From assembly GCA_963921795.1 (NCBI GenBank), contig OY997642.1, positions 57,994,021 to 58,058,020 on the forward strand: a stretch of 64,000 bases of DNA, read 5' to 3'. The position numbers were made by a program, and so were the translations under genes. This document shows, one piece after another, positions 10,764-22,760 of the stretch. The notes below the pieces were generated by a model. It worked only from the letters and a program-made list of their open reading frames with translations. It ran no database searches and was not told where the DNA came from. Positions within the stretch are counted from its first letter, which is position 1, and each line of letters starts with the position of its first letter. Origin of the DNA: Nannobrachium achirus. Its lineage: Eukaryota; Chordata; Actinopteri; Myctophiformes; Myctophidae.

Positions 10764-11103
10764 GGCAGACCACTAGGGGGCAAGCCCAACTTGTTTTGCG
10801 ATGGTTTTTGAAAACCTTATACCCATACCTAACACCATACCAAAAATCAAAAACTCTTCACCAAGTGCAGATTTATTATGAATTTGTACACATTAAAACC
10901 CAGTTTATAGGCATTTTTAGCTCCCAGCAGCCATCGTGGACGCCATCTTGAAAATGATGCCTTTCCGTCAGTTATTTTTTCCTAAACTTTTAGTATGTTG
11001 TTTATCATACCCAATAGTAACAGAATCCATTGAAAATCTCTTTTATCAATTATTTGGGGTTTCAACCATATACTGACAGATCTACTATTGAATTCATTGC
11101 AAA
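10764..11103. repeat. 340-bp tandem repeat, unit 1
   Basis: The unit begins CAGACCACTAGGGGGC and runs to ATTCATTGCAAA. A second unit starts at 11104 and, after two insertions, ends near 15634. A third truncated unit starts at 15635. Unit 1 preserves the uninterrupted (empty) form of both insertion sites. Confidence 0.85.
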
Positions 11104-11244
11104 CAGACCACTAGGGGGCGAGCCCAACTTGTTTGCGATGGTTTTTGAAAACCTTATACCCATACCTAACACCATACCAAAAATCAAAAACTCTTCACCA
11201 AGTGCAGATTTATTATGAATTTTTACACATTAAAACCCAGTTTA

Positions 11245-11442
11245 TCCACCTCTTTCCGCGGGAGTTTGCTGGAGGCGACTGGAGATATTTGGAACACACT
11301 TCCGGTTTAACAGCAGACATACAAGCTCACGTCGCGTTGCAGATGCAGCCTGTTGTGAGCTTGTAAATCACACTCGGCTGCGGCGCCGGAAGCTCGGTAC
11401 AGCGTCTGCGCAAAGCACTATGGGGTGTTGGAAACTCGTGGA
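11245..11442. mobile_element. TA-flanked MITE carrying a hairpin-family copy
   Basis: Comparison with the empty site in unit 1 (CCCAGTTTATAGGCATTTTT) shows about 197 inserted bases. The ends TCCACCTCTTTCC and GGAAACTCGTGGA are inverted, and TA is duplicated. The hairpin (11311-11370) lies inside. Confidence 0.7.
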
Positions 11443-12298
11443 TAGGCATTTTCAGCTCCCGGCACCATCGTGGACGCCATCTTGAAAATGGTGCCTTTCC
11501 GGTAGTTATTTTTTCCAGAATTTTTAGTATGTTGTTTATCAAGAAAGAATTCTGTGACCGAGTAAATAGCACTATTAGAAAAAGTTATATTTACTCAATA
11601 AAATCACTGAATATCATGTATGTGATTGTTTGAGTAGGTCACACCAAACAAAATGAGTAAAAATCCAACTGTTCTTTTTGAGTTAGATGTACATATATTA
11701 TTTGAGTTAATTTCATGAGAATAAATTAGTATTTGACCAACTGATTTTATTCATGAATTATACTCAATTTGTTTTGGTAATTTTCCTTCATAATATTTGA
11801 GTATGGAGTACTTATATGGATCAATTTAAAAAGACCCTTAATTATTATTCATTCCAACTTAATAATCTTTCATCTCTCACAACAACTTAAACAATTGAGT
11901 AGATATGACTAAGATTCAAAATTGTACACAAGGGTTCATGGGAAAGTTCTACTGGAACATTCTGTCAACAAACAGCAGCAGCACACATCTTCTTCAACAA
12001 GAAACCTGGAGAGTGTTTGCAAATATTGGTAAGTAGATTTACTGTATCTTTGTGCATATAGGCTACACAAATGTATTGGGTATAACTTATGTTCTTTACA
12101 AAGGTTTGCAGCTAGTTAAGGTTACAGTGAGAGGAATGTGCAAGCCCTCTAGTCATTGTGACTTTTTGCATTTATTACAAGCTATGCACAGCTGCATACA
12201 ATGGTGTGTACAATGAAGATAAAATGCACAGGTATAGGCCTACATTATTATCTACATGTCTTCTTTTTTACTCTCTTCCCCTCATCTCTGTCTTCCAG

Positions 12299-13436
12299 GT
12301 TAGTGCAAAGTTCAGGATGATCACCACACTGAATCTTGAGCCAAAATGTATGGCAATGTTGGACTACCCCCAAACTACTGTCCATGTTCCAGTCCAAGAA
12401 GGGCAGTTTGGGCACAAATGAGTATTGTACTTCAGGTATGAAACTTTCATTTACTCTAACTGCTTTAATTATATTTCACCTGGCTAATGACAATAATTAC
12501 TATATTAATTTATGCTAAACTCATCTTTATCCCCTGCAACTCTCTCTCTCCTGATTATTCATTTCTAAATGTATGTCTTAATAGCTACTAAGGACAGTCT
12601 CCCAGCTTCCGTTGCTAAAACTGGGTTGTGGAAACAATTGTATTGCCAAAGTTTATGTTAGTTATGAAAGTGCAGTCATACTTTTTCTTTATTGTTCAAA
12701 TAATTATTTTTCTATTCTGCAGAGAGGAATCCCCAATCAACGAACACGAGAGGTCATCATCCGATGTCTCATCGACCATCTGGAAGAAGATAGTGTCAAG
12801 ATCAAGGACTTTCAAGTTAGTAAAATAAATCTTTTGACGTTTTAATGTCATCGTGGATGAGACCATCACATGCAAAGGAACAGCATAGTGATGTCCAGAG
12901 AAGGAGGTTGTGACATTGGCTGAATGGCTGTTGCATCCGTTGCATGTCTGGTCCAACTGATTCAAGATTATGCCCAGGGCTGCATGTGTGAAGACAGCTA
13001 GGATTGCTCAATGTGTGTCGGTGTGTCTTGTAACATTTAGCCTGAAAGTGAGCTCTAAACAATTATCTTCACAATGTGTGCAGGAAGGAAGCTGCTGGTG
13101 CACCTGTCAGAGTAGAAGAGAAGTTGACAGAGGAGGTGATGATGAAGATGAAGATCTACCTGCTGCAGAACCAAGAGGACTCAATGAATGAACCTACTGA
13201 TGTAGGTATTGTGATTAAGGGCATCACTGCCCTCAACAATCTTGGGGGTCTGCTGCTATCTGTTGGGACTGTTCTATGCCTTTAATCTGAGATACCCCAA
13301 GAACCTCAGATATGGTCTTGAGATGTTCCAAAAAGTACTAGTTGAGTTGGATCCTGGACACCTTTCAGCCAAAGTTCAGAGACTGAAAAAATGTCTGCTT
13401 GCCGACTACTGTTCAGCAAGATGCTCTCAGAAAGTG
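12299..13436 (+). pseudogene. Decayed multi-exon gene-like unit inside the 4-kb insertion
   Basis: Splice signals mark putative exons: a leader with donor AATATTG|GTAAGT at 12028/12029; 12299-12435 (after TCTTCCAG, before GTATGA); 12723 to about 12814 (after TTCTGCAG); and from about 13083 (after TGTGTGCAG) to about 13436. The last exon resembles the C-terminal region of a large, uncharacterised fish family often labelled SAMD3-like: [16 protein letters not shown], then in a shifted frame [19 protein letters not shown] and [16 protein letters not shown]. The frame change near 13240 and a stop in the second exon argue for a pseudogene. The family assignment is from memory of its pattern and is moderately secure. 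Confidence 0.5.
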
Positions 13437-13581
13437 GGTATAACCTATACTGAAAGTGGATTTATTGTCAAAACAGCATTTTTGCAATGGTATTTGTTGC
13501 TGATAGTAATTAGTTAATGTAAAGTGTTTGTTTCTGGTGCATTCGAGTCATAATGCAAACAGGTCAGTTTAGCATATAGAC

Positions 13582-14663
13582 TAGGGATGTCCCGATACCA
13601 CTTTTTTGCTGACCGAGTACGAGTACAAGTACTTCATGTTGAGTACTCGCCGATACCGAGTACCGATACGAGTACAATTAATAATACAAAATGTATTTAA
13701 ATTACGCTTTTTTTTTCCTCTAAAAAAATATATTATCCAATTTCCGCAACTATAACATAATGTCAAATTATTATTTTTTTCTGGTATTCTCAGAAATGCA
13801 TTCATTGATTTAGCCCACAGCAATCTGAGTTCCCAGAGGTAATTTCTTCCACCACTAGGTGGCGAAGCCCACAGAATCTCTATTCTCTTCAATCAATGTC
13901 TTTTTTCAGCTGTGCTACACTGGCAGGCAGGCACGTACACAAATTGACAATTTGACATCAACGGGGGCTTGAGCCCCTGCCAGATCAGTCTGTAAAAAGT
14001 GTCCATGAATGCATTTTTTTACTATGGTAAAAAATGCAAATGTCCCCGGGCCCTTTCCATACCATAACTGAAGGCTGCATTCAAGAGAATTGTCCACCAA
14101 AAGGCCTTCTAGAAATATCAGCCCCTGCCTCTCTAAAATTTCTCTGCACGTCCCTGCAGACAGACACACACTTCACCGAGAGAGCGAGCTTGCAAGACAA
14201 GAGCGACAGAGACAAACAAACAAACACACACACACACACACACAGCTTTCTAGTGGGAAGTTTAACTTACCTACAGTAGCCTATACTTTGCAATTTGCGT
14301 GAGGTGGTGAAGGATATATGAAAGAGATTCAACTTTAGAGGTAAGTTTAGCGCAACAAGGCATGCCGTGATGCTGATGCCTTTAAGTGGTCGCAGCTGTA
14401 TCGTTGGAGCACTGGTGCCTCGTTCGCAGTGCGGCACTGTGAGTTTGCATATCTGCTATTTTTCAATAGCAAAAGTATAAAATAATTAAGGCCCTGGCTT
14501 TCACCTTGAGCCCTAGTAACTCAGTCCCACTTTTCTCCCCCTTGTGACGCCCCAGCAGAGTATCGGGCGCTGCCGTGAGAAGTATCTGGCGAGTACGAGT
14601 ACAGCAAAATAGGGTTGTATCGGGTCGAGTACCGATACCACGAGTACCGATACCGCATCCCTA
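13582..14663. mobile_element. Nested hAT-type element (1082 bp) with perfect 8-bp TSD
   Basis: Starts TAGGGATGTCCCGATACCA and ends GTACCGATACCGCATCCCTA. It is flanked by ATATAGAC at 13574-13581 and 14664-14671. GAGTACGAGTAC-type subterminal repeats occur on both sides. The interior includes other debris, among it a CACGTAC...GGGGCTTGAGCCCC fragment and part of the short hairpin family (14430-14475). No transposase. Confidence 0.9.
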
Positions 14664-15634
14664 ATATAGACATTACACGTGTGCATAGTCAATATGTTTA
14701 AATGTTGAGCTACTGTAAATGCTTATTTATTATTTCATATTCCAAGTTGTGATTTTCTTTCATGCCAAATGGCCTCTGACTGTCTTTAATGTATTTTGTG
14801 GTTATGACTTACTGTTCATTTGATGGGCTCATTGTTCTTATGGTGCATAATGTTTGACAGACTGCTTACTTACAGTATGCACAGTTCAATTAGAGGTACT
14901 TATATACAGTATTGTGAACACACACTGCTCTTTAGTAAACAGAATTTTAAAAGTGTCAGGGATACCCCTTTCCTGATCATTATCTTTAAACATATTGTTT
15001 TTGCAGGCATTGTTGCATGTCATTTACATACTAAAGTATGTTGAATGTTCATACTTGATGTGGTGTTACACTGGTCAAAATTAGTTGATTAAAAACATAA
15101 TTATCTGCATAATTATTTCATGTGTATTCATTTGACATCATGTACTCCTGGAGTAAAAGGTAAAGTAAATGAAAGGGGTAAATGGTACTATATGAATTAA
15201 ATCAATAAAAGTAAATGAATAAAGTAAATGTGACATATTTGTTTTGTTAAATCATACTCTAATATTCAATTAGATCTACTTAATATTTCAATGTATTTAC
15301 TTGTAGTCTTTTGTGGCATTGACTGAATAATTAAATTATATCTACTCAATTTCTTTAGGTCACTGTACTCAATTTTAGTTGTTAATAAGTACGTAAAAGT
15401 TTTGGTTACTTTTACTCAAATTAATTGAGTATCATCTACCTGATTTCATAACAGTAATATTTACTCAATATTTTTGAGTGTAAAAATGTTTCACCAATAA
15501 AATTGAGTAGAGCCTAGTTTTTGTTTTTAGAGTGTACCCAATAGTAACAGAATCCATTGAAAAATCTATTTCATCAATTATTTGGGGTTTGATGCATATA
15601 CTGACGTATCTAATATTTGATTCATTGCAAACAG

Positions 15635-15765
15635 ACCACTAGGGGGCGAGCCCAACTTGTTTGCGATGTTTTTTGAAAACCTTATACCCATACCAAAAAT
15701 CAAAAACCTTTCACCAAGTGCACGAAATTGATGATTTTTGACCAGTTTCTACCCAGCTATACTGT
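15635..15765. repeat. 340-bp tandem repeat, truncated unit 3
   Basis: Begins CAGACCACTAGGGGGCGAG like units 1 and 2 and fades after CACCAAGTGCA. It has lost a short segment (the second CATACCTAACA block). Confidence 0.7.
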
Positions 15766-16030
15766 ATGCTCTAGTCTACACCAATCTCTGAAAATCACCA
15801 AGGTTCAAGTGGTTAACTACGGTCAGGTCAGTTTCAGATTTTGATTTCTTGACTGTACCAACCTTTGTCATCATGAGTGGTTCATGCACTGTGCATGTGT
15901 CATAATCTGTCAATATTCTAAAACAGGTGTGGGCGACCTTGATGCATGAGAGGGCCATTATATTTCCTCTCTCCCTCCAGAGGGCCACATTGCACATTAT
16001 TACTGTTGATCAGAAATCTCTAGTAAGAGT

Positions 16031-16095
16031 ACAAAAAATTGCCGATCTACAAGCTCAAAACTGGGACGCGTTTTGAGCTTATAGATGTGCTTATC
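16031..16095. repeat. Short hairpin family member
   Basis: GATCTACAAGCTCAAAAC pairs with GTTTTGAGCTTATAGAT. Relative to the consensus, C:G has become A:T in both arms, so pairing is kept. Confidence 0.7.
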
Positions 16096-16479
16096 TTTAC
16101 AACTTTTGGATTGGAATCCTGAATTATCTTTTGTTATTTCTTGAATCCTGAAACGTAACATTTTGATTTAACTTCAAATGCATTTAGTTACAAATACATT
16201 GGACATAAAAAAATACTTTAATGAATTAATAATGTTTGCTTAAAACACATTTAGATATCTTCATAGACCAATGGGAGAAGCCATGTACACACCCACTACA
16301 TGCTGGGATGTGCTGCTGTAATGTCTGTATGTATAATACATGTCATTCACTAACAAATGTGTTCTAGTACTGAGATTAAAGTTAATGTTTTGACCCTGTA
16401 ATTAGGGATTATCACTGCTACTCAATGAACTGAGTACAAAGGACCCCAATGTAAACAAACCATAGTGCTTTCTTGGGTT

Positions 16480-16551
16480 CAAATCCTATTTGTAGACCTT
16501 GTATCTGAACTGTATACAGTCCTGTATTTTCCTATGCAAACTGCTAATAAA

Positions 16552-16593
<42 letters not shown>

Positions 16594-16594
16594 T
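16480..16594. repeat. LINE-like 3' end with (CAAT)n tail
   Basis: CCTATGCAAACTGCTAATAAAGTATT is followed by (CAAT)n (16556-16594). Related ends lie at 41990-42136 and 45880-46020. The AATAAAGT plus CAAT-repeat ending is typical of fish CR1/L2-like non-LTR elements. Confidence 0.55.
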
Positions 16595-17095
16595 GACTTC
16601 AGTGCCAACTCCTGATATCAGTTTACAATACATGATTAGTATATAATATAAAATATAAATACAGAATCAAACAACTTAAATTTAAAATGCCCACAAATAT
16701 GATATATGCTGACAAGGTGTATTACTTTTGTTTGTTTGGATTGACTCTTTATTTCATGGACAATTTAATTAAGTGTTGGGAATGGTGTATAATAATACTA
16801 TTAATACAACTATTTATATAGCACCTTTCAAAACTAGGTTACAAAGTGCAAAGGAAACAGCAATACAGCACAAAACAAAAGGGAAAAGATTAAAAACACA
16901 ATGCAAAAACAATGGAACAATACATAACTTTCAAACTGGTGAAAAAACAGTGCAAATAAATTAGGGTTATAGGGAATGGGGATTAAAAGCTAAGGCTGTA
17001 TGTCATTGAAATGTACAGTATTTACCCCCTACTGTGCAAAACCCGAAGCAGCCTGTTAGCTCTTCTATTGAGCATGCAGGGAGACAATATATGTT
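16595..17095. other. Gene-free stretch, dispersed-repeat debris
   Basis: AT-rich. TTTATATAGCACCTTTCAAA and ACAAAGTGCAA at 16815-16850 resemble a common fish LINE-associated repeat. No coding signal. Confidence 0.4.
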
Positions 17096-17580
17096 AATAA
17101 GTTACATTGTATTATATTTTCTACCATAAAAATTTGACAAAATAACATTTTATTCATTAAAAAAACATAGTACTCTATACTTAAGGACCATATTATTTAG
17201 CTCGCTGTCTGGTATTGTTCTGAATTGTTTACGGGTTTATGTTGTTTTTCTTGTCATTCCAATAAGCCATTAGTTTCCCATCATTTCAGTATGGGACGGT
17301 ATGCAACAGGCTAAGCATGTAATAATTACTGTTTGATCCTTTTAATTTATTTTGTCAGAAGTTATACGATTAAACATGAATTGAAGCTTGTCTTAAACAC
17401 ATTGAATCTACGGTATGCTAGTGATGGAGTGATATTTGTTACTGCTCAAAAAGCTCATATTTTTAATTGACCACCGTTACAGTTTCAACTTGATTCTTGC
17501 ACTCCACACTGTGGCTTAGTCACTTCCGCTTCCTGGTAGCATAAACCACACCTTTATTCCTTGGAGGCCCATCTTTCCAT
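17096..17580. repeat. Segmental duplication, part 1 (paralogue of 44181-44590)
   Basis: Long colinear similarity: AATAACATTTTATTCATTAA, AAGGACCATATTATTTAGCTC, TTATGTTGTTTTTCTTG and ACACCTTTATTCCTTGGAGG occur in the same order and orientation at 44.2-44.6 kb. It is non-coding. Confidence 0.8.
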
Positions 17581-17773
17581 GCACGCATGCACGCATTATG
17601 CACGCAAACACTTGTGTTTTGCAGACATGTTATCAACCTAGGCCCTATGTATTGATAGATTCCTTTATTATCCCAAGGGGGGATATCAGTCGCCAATAGG
17701 CAGAAAAACAGTTTAAGGTTATAAAGGTTACGAAAGCATGAAAAAATAAAACAAATAATAAGTACTGTTGTGT

Positions 17774-17929
17774 GGGGTCCGCTCAATATGCCGACAGGCC
17801 GCTGTTCCGACTAGCGTCGGCAGGTAGTTACTCGTCGCGGTTACTGAGGTTAGGTTTAGGGTTAGGGTTAGAGTTAGGGTTAGTTTTAGTGTCGGAATAC
17901 CGGCCCGTCGGCATATTGATGCGGACCCC
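17774..17929. mobile_element. 156-bp hAT-like MITE with telomere-like core
   Basis: Ends GGGGTCCGCTCAATATGCCG and CGGCATATTGATGCGGACCCC are inverted. TGTTGTGT is duplicated exactly at 17766-17773 and 17930-17937. The core contains GGGTTAGGGTTA-type sequence followed by GTTTTAGTGTCGGAA. The core is shared with the element at 25790-25942 although the ends differ. Confidence 0.85.
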
Positions 17930-18334
17930 TGTTGTGTACAGAGAAAAAAGCAAGGCACGAAAAATAAGAATATATACACAAAGATACAAAGAATACAAAA
18001 AGAAGAAAATATACATAACGTGTCGAAAAAGCAGTCAATGCTCATAAGGGTCACATCACAACACAAATACTGTAGCAATACTACAACTAATCAATGCAGT
18101 GCCAAACAAAGTGTCCAAACAGTCATTAGTCAGTGTTATGCAATTATCTCACCGCCATGTTAAACACAAGCAATAATACTCAATACTACCAACACAACCC
18201 AACAGTGCAGAGCCAAACGAAAATGTGTCCATTGGTCAGTGCTAACACCACATGAACCCTCCATGGAAAGGTCCTAGAGGTCAGAGTCAGTACAACTATT
18301 GTTCCAGATAGGTTAGGTAACAGTTGTCCTAGGT

Positions 18335-18526
18335 CAGTGGTTCTCAAACTTGGACATTTGAAGGTCTCCCCTTAACTTTGACAGTGTACAAATAGAACCA
18401 AATAGACCCGTTTGAGGTCCATTTGGTTCCATTTGTACACTGTCAAAGTTACAGACTTGCAAGGGTCAATTTAGAACTCCATGAGGGAACCTTGAGAGTC
18501 CCTGAAATCCACTTTGAGAACCACTG
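18335..18526. mobile_element. hAT-type MITE with internal 35-nt hairpin
   Basis: Starts CAGTGGTTCTCAAACTTGG and ends CACTTTGAGAACCACTG. Flanks TCCTAGGT and TCCTATAA share only the first five bases. Inside, 18374-18408 and 18416-18450 pair at 33 of 35 positions, both exceptions being G:U compatible. Confidence 0.75.
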
Positions 18527-18755
18527 TCCTATAATAGGTTACAGTTGTCCTTGTCAAGTGACTGTTTTGTCTCTTTATATAAACAGTATACTTTGTGTAC
18601 AATGAATAACAAAATAGACAATATATAAGCTCACAACACATCACAATGCTATGGCACTTGTAGATCTGCCTCTTTTGAAACATTCATTAAACATTGCATT
18701 GAAAGAATAAATTAATAATTCTATACAATGGGTAACTTCTTATGCTTTACTCTGA

Positions 18756-18905
18756 AAGACCACCAGAGACTATCCCTCCTCACTACTCCTAGCACTCATC
18801 CTGGGCATAGAAATGGAACTGTGGAATAATGTCCGTAAGTAATGATATATTACACCTCTGATAAGTCATATTGACTTCACAGTTCATCATCCATTAATAA
18901 AGTGT
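18756..18905. repeat. Segmental duplication, part 2 (empty-site paralogue)
   Basis: CCTCACTACTCCTAG...GGAACTGTGGAATAATG and ATTGACTTCACAGTTCATCA match 44610-44670 and 45114-45180. The copy here lacks the 44674-45109 MITE and so serves as its empty site. Confidence 0.8.
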
Positions 18906-19900
18906 TATTATGTGTATTAATTTGCCTCTCAGACCCAGGGGGGAGGGGGGATGTACACATGGGTTACAAATGTAACCTAATGCATCTATTACATTTATAC
19001 TGGTAAAATAAACACAAGAATTTACTGTACTTTGAGCTCACATGGGAGACTCCTACTCACACAATGATTCTCATCGCTATGGGCTGAAACATTGGTTTTG
19101 TTTGTGTTCATTCCTTAATACATATCTTGATTGTTATTCCTTCAATTGTGCCTCATCGATACCTTGGAAGAGAGAAACACTGCCACCTAGTGGTGGTCCC
19201 GAGAAAGAATAATCAACAGTTGTTTACCTGTTCTTAGAACTGAAAAGGTTGTGAGTTCTGAATATGGAGAAGAAGAAATCATATACCGTATGTCATTTTC
19301 TAAGCTGTCGCTACGCGCTTGATGGAATGAATATTTTTATATATTTTAATTGTTGTAATAACTTTTGTCAAATAATCAGTTCAGGAAATTAAAACAACAC
19401 ATTATCACATGTTTTCTGATCTCTATTATTTCAATGTGCACAATAAAATAGACCAACATGACTTCTACTTTGGAAATGCCAAAGTTTGCCAGTAGATGTC
19501 AGTCATGTGCAGCACTAACAGAAGGCAGAAAGGCCTCAGGCTTTTGGTTCTCCATGGACTTCAGCCTCCTCTCAACCGAAGCCTCCTTAACTTCACTCTC
19601 TGACTAAGTCTGACACTCTGTGATGTCACCTTACTGAGCTCTGCAGGACTGAACCCATACAACCGGGGTTTCCGCTGTAACCTTTACCGTTGTTGCAGTT
19701 GCAGGCCTGGAGCCACAGGGGTGCCAGAGGGGGCATAGCACCCTATAAACAATTATGTGCTCCCTCGCCATTTTCCATCGGCCTCCTCAGTCATTTCATC
19801 CTGGAGCCGGGCCAGCGCTGACTACCAGAGGCGTGATTTCAGAAATAAATACTGGGTGGCGAAAAATAAGTCACCACTTACTGTAAGCCCCATTTCTAAA
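18906..19900. other. Gene-free stretch, nothing recognised
   Basis: No exon or terminal repeat recognised. Short open frames around 19560-19850 are not convincing. Confidence 0.4.
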
Positions 19901-19904
19901 ATGG

Positions 19905-19972
19905 TGAAAATTGTGGATCTACAAGGTCGCTTTGGCTACACGTTGAGAGAGCTCTGCAGATCCACAATTTTT
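19905..19972. repeat. Short hairpin family member with covarying outer stem
   Basis: AAAATTGTGGATCT (19907-19920) pairs exactly with AGATCCACAATTTT (19958-19971). In the consensus the same positions read AATAGCAGATCT / AGATCTGCTATT, so both sides changed together. Confidence 0.7.
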
Positions 19973-20546
19973 GCTTGTTTGGGGGGTGAAAAGAGAAAAT
20001 ATCTGCAAAATATTAGCCTATGATGACATTAGCAAAATTAATGGTGTCTGGGACATTATATGCATAAATATGAATTTGAGGTTAGATGTAAACACTATAG
20101 GAAGTGGCAATGCCATCTCCTGATGACCCAAATGACGCCTCTGCTTGTGTTTACGATTTACCCTCTTAAACCCTATATACTTATAGTTGATTGGGGTCCC
20201 TGCATGAGAGCTCTATACTAGGTCTGCTGGCTTAACACGTTGTGAGCTTGAGGATCAGTTATTTTCTGCAAATGTAAGGGTCAGTTATTATTTGCCCAAG
20301 AGGTCAAATGCATGGCTAGCCATTATCATAGTGGGGTGAAGAAGCCGTGCACTAACTCAGGCTGGGCCATTTTCAGGTTTTAATTTCATGCAAATTAGAT
20401 TTTCAGGTTTTAATTTCTGACTGTACAGTACCAACAGTTGTCATTACAAGAGGTGACTGCACTGTGCACGTATACCTCATCTATTCTTTCATCATTCTAG
20501 AATTGCTGTAATTGTAAAAATTCATAATAGAAAAACATTCTCCATT
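19973..20546. other. Gene-free stretch with a partial hairpin remnant
   Basis: CACGTTGTGAGCTTGAGGATC at 20237-20257 resembles one arm of the short hairpin family. Otherwise nothing was recognised. Confidence 0.4.
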
Positions 20547-20548
20547 GA

Positions 20549-20813
20549 AGGAGTAGTTCACCCTCAAAATGACTTTTTTTCTATTGATTACTCATGCCAT
20601 GGAGACTAGAGTTCAATAATATTTTTAGTTTTTTGTCGCATTCCTAAGACAAAAATTTGATAACAATACATTCACCCCCATTCGTTCCGGATCCGGAATC
20701 AATGGGGGTAAATTTACTTGAATACGATTTTTGTCTCAGGAAAGGATTGAACTCTACTCTCCATGGCATGAGTAATCAATAGAAAAAAAGTCATTTTGGG
20801 GGGTGAACTACTC
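20549..20813. mobile_element. Foldback MITE, about 265 bp
   Basis: About 70-base inverted arms start GGAGTAGTTCACCCTCAAAA and, on the other strand, GGAGTAGTTCACCCCCCAAAA. The centre is also palindromic around TCCGGATCCGGA. TTGA/TTAA at the edges suggests a decayed TTAA target. A related copy lies at 52520-52805. Confidence 0.8.
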
Positions 20814-22129
20814 CATTAAAGCCTAAGAGCAGTAATTAACTACGAAAAAAAGGTCACTGATAAATGGGGTTAAAAGTGTTTCAACTGGTCATCCAAATGA
20901 GACGTCGGCATATATATTACACTAATTGCACATCTGTTCTTGAGGTAATTAAAGAAAGTATCAAAAAGTACAATATTCATTTTATCAGACACGGCCCACT
21001 TGCTATACAAACTGCATTTTAGATTCATCGAAAAGACCCGTCCTTGGTTCTGGTGACTCATACTGCCCATCTAACAAATGGGTGTATTAATGTACCCTAA
21101 AGGATCTGTTACATTTAAACATGTAATGTCTCAGAGTAAATCTAACACTCAGGTATTGACTGTGCTTAGGGCTCCCAACGGACACTCCTACTTACAAACA
21201 AAAGCAGTGATGCAAGTATGTTGCATTTAATTATTTGGGAACGGTGTGATCTATTAATATATATATTCATATAAAACTATATCCTCAGAGAAATATCATT
21301 TGTCCTTTTATTCTGCTTCATTTTATTTCCATTTCATCATGAAACTGTTGTAATTATTCATAGGCCTACAAATTACAATGGAATATATATGACACTATAA
21401 TATCATATCAGAAGGCCGTTGGACCTTAATCCCTGTAACAGTAACTGGCTTACTTGTAAACACCTTTGCAACTTTATCAGCCATTTATAATCTCAACAAC
21501 TGAAATTTTCATCAAACCACTAACAACAATATGATGAATCAGCAGTCTTCCCACTCTAAGTATAATATAGCAGTGACATTTTCATTGGGGAATTCTCCTT
21601 GAGATTCTATAGTTTACTCTCACAGTTTTATTACAGAATCTGTGTCCACTGTTAATTTTATTTCTTTCATATGCTTTACTTATTCATAAGTATGTCTTCT
21701 CCATGTGAGGATGATACTGTTTCCAATAAGAGGAACCAATGATAACCAGAAACACTCAGAAGGCTCAAAAGTGGAGGACCTCAACATAAAGGAAGGATGC
21801 CAGAGGAGGAAAACAAGTTGAAGTGTTTTTATGGTTTTACCCACACCAGAAAATCATGTCAATCCCAACAAGAGAATAATTTAATTAATCAAAGAACAAA
21901 AAAGGCCTGAAGACGCCGGCCAAACTGAAAATAAAGGAGGGGGAGCTAGGCCAGCCCCTATAGGGCCGTTGGAGCTAGCCCCCCTCCCTAACTAGAAAAC
22001 ATTCATCTCTAAACTACAATCTAACGAGTTTAACACAACTACCAGTCATCTCCAGGCCAAACTAAAATAACTAAAATAAAACAAGCAAAAAGCAAAAGGC
22101 TGTCTAAACCTGACCAAACAAACTGGCTG
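20814..22129. other. Gene-free stretch, nothing recognised
   Basis: AT-rich sequence without convincing exon, inverted repeat or known repeat. Confidence 0.4.
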
Positions 22130-22137
22130 CTGTAGGC

Positions 22138-22259
22138 CAGTGGTTCCCAAATGATTAGCTTAATGCGCAACAACATTGCCGGTATTTAAAAAAAAAAAAA
22201 AAAACATTAAAACAACAACAAAAAAAGAATAAACAAACAAACAAGTGTATAGTGTAGTG

Positions 22260-22350
<91 letters not shown>

Positions 22351-22427
22351 AGAGTCAAACTAGTGCTTAAAATGTGGTTATTTTGGGAAGTTGCGGGCCG
22401 CGACACTGCAACGTTTGGGAACCCTTG
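22138..22427. mobile_element. hAT-type MITE with internal (GT)n, perfect 8-bp TSD
   Basis: Starts CAGTGGTTCCCAAATG and ends CGTTTGGGAACCCTTG. CTGTAGGC is duplicated exactly at 22130-22137 and 22428-22435. The centre is an A run and a long (GT)n tract (22263-22350). Confidence 0.85.
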
Positions 22428-22659
22428 CTGTAGGCTGGCAGGGTGTGTGTCTCCCAGCCTACTGCAGCAGGCCAGTCTTTGAAGCTGTGTTTGGTAGGGC
22501 TGCAGCTGCAATCAGGAATGAGCTGCAGGTGTGCCAGCCTGATGACAGAGGAGAGACAGTTAAAGACACAGTCACATGATACACATGATATCATGGACTC
22601 ACACAACAAGCTAGGATCAATAAATCTGTGATCATCGCATGTTAAAGAAATATGACCCC

Positions 22660-22760
22660 ATGTTAGATAGATACCTTTATTGATCCCAAGGGGGAATTTC
22701 AGGTGCCAGAGACAGCACAGCAGATTAAGTTTATATTTAAGTAGATAGGCTATTATATAG
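22660..22760 (-). repeat. LINE-like 3' end fragment (TTTATTGATCCCAAGGGGGAA)
   Basis: The plus-strand text GATACCTTTATTGATCCCAA is the reverse complement of a common fish LINE terminus. A related fragment lies at 17645-17710. Confidence 0.5.

Larger units (their letters stand above)
11542..15534. mobile_element. 4-kb insertion, boundaries set by empty-site comparison
   Basis: Unit 1 reads TGTTTATCATACCCAATAG without interruption (near 11001-11019). In unit 2 the same text is split at 11541/15535 by 3993 bases. The right end reads inward ACACTCTAAAAACAAAAAC, then ATTGAGT-rich sequence. Near 11569 the left end has a related CACTATTAGAAAAAG. It contains a decayed spliced gene-like unit (12299-13436) and a nested hAT element (13582-14663). 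No transposase was recognised, so it is probably non-autonomous. Confidence 0.75.

Noticed and set aside
17852..17890. Interstitial telomere
   Set aside because: Only a few TTAGGG-like units, lying inside a 156-bp MITE with its own TSD.
22155..22511. Poly-His/Thr and poly-Cys/Val frames over GT tracts here and at 2.5, 38.4, 42.5, 43.8, 55.7, 58.3, 61.4 and 62.6 kb
   Set aside because: Direct products of dinucleotide repeats on either strand.
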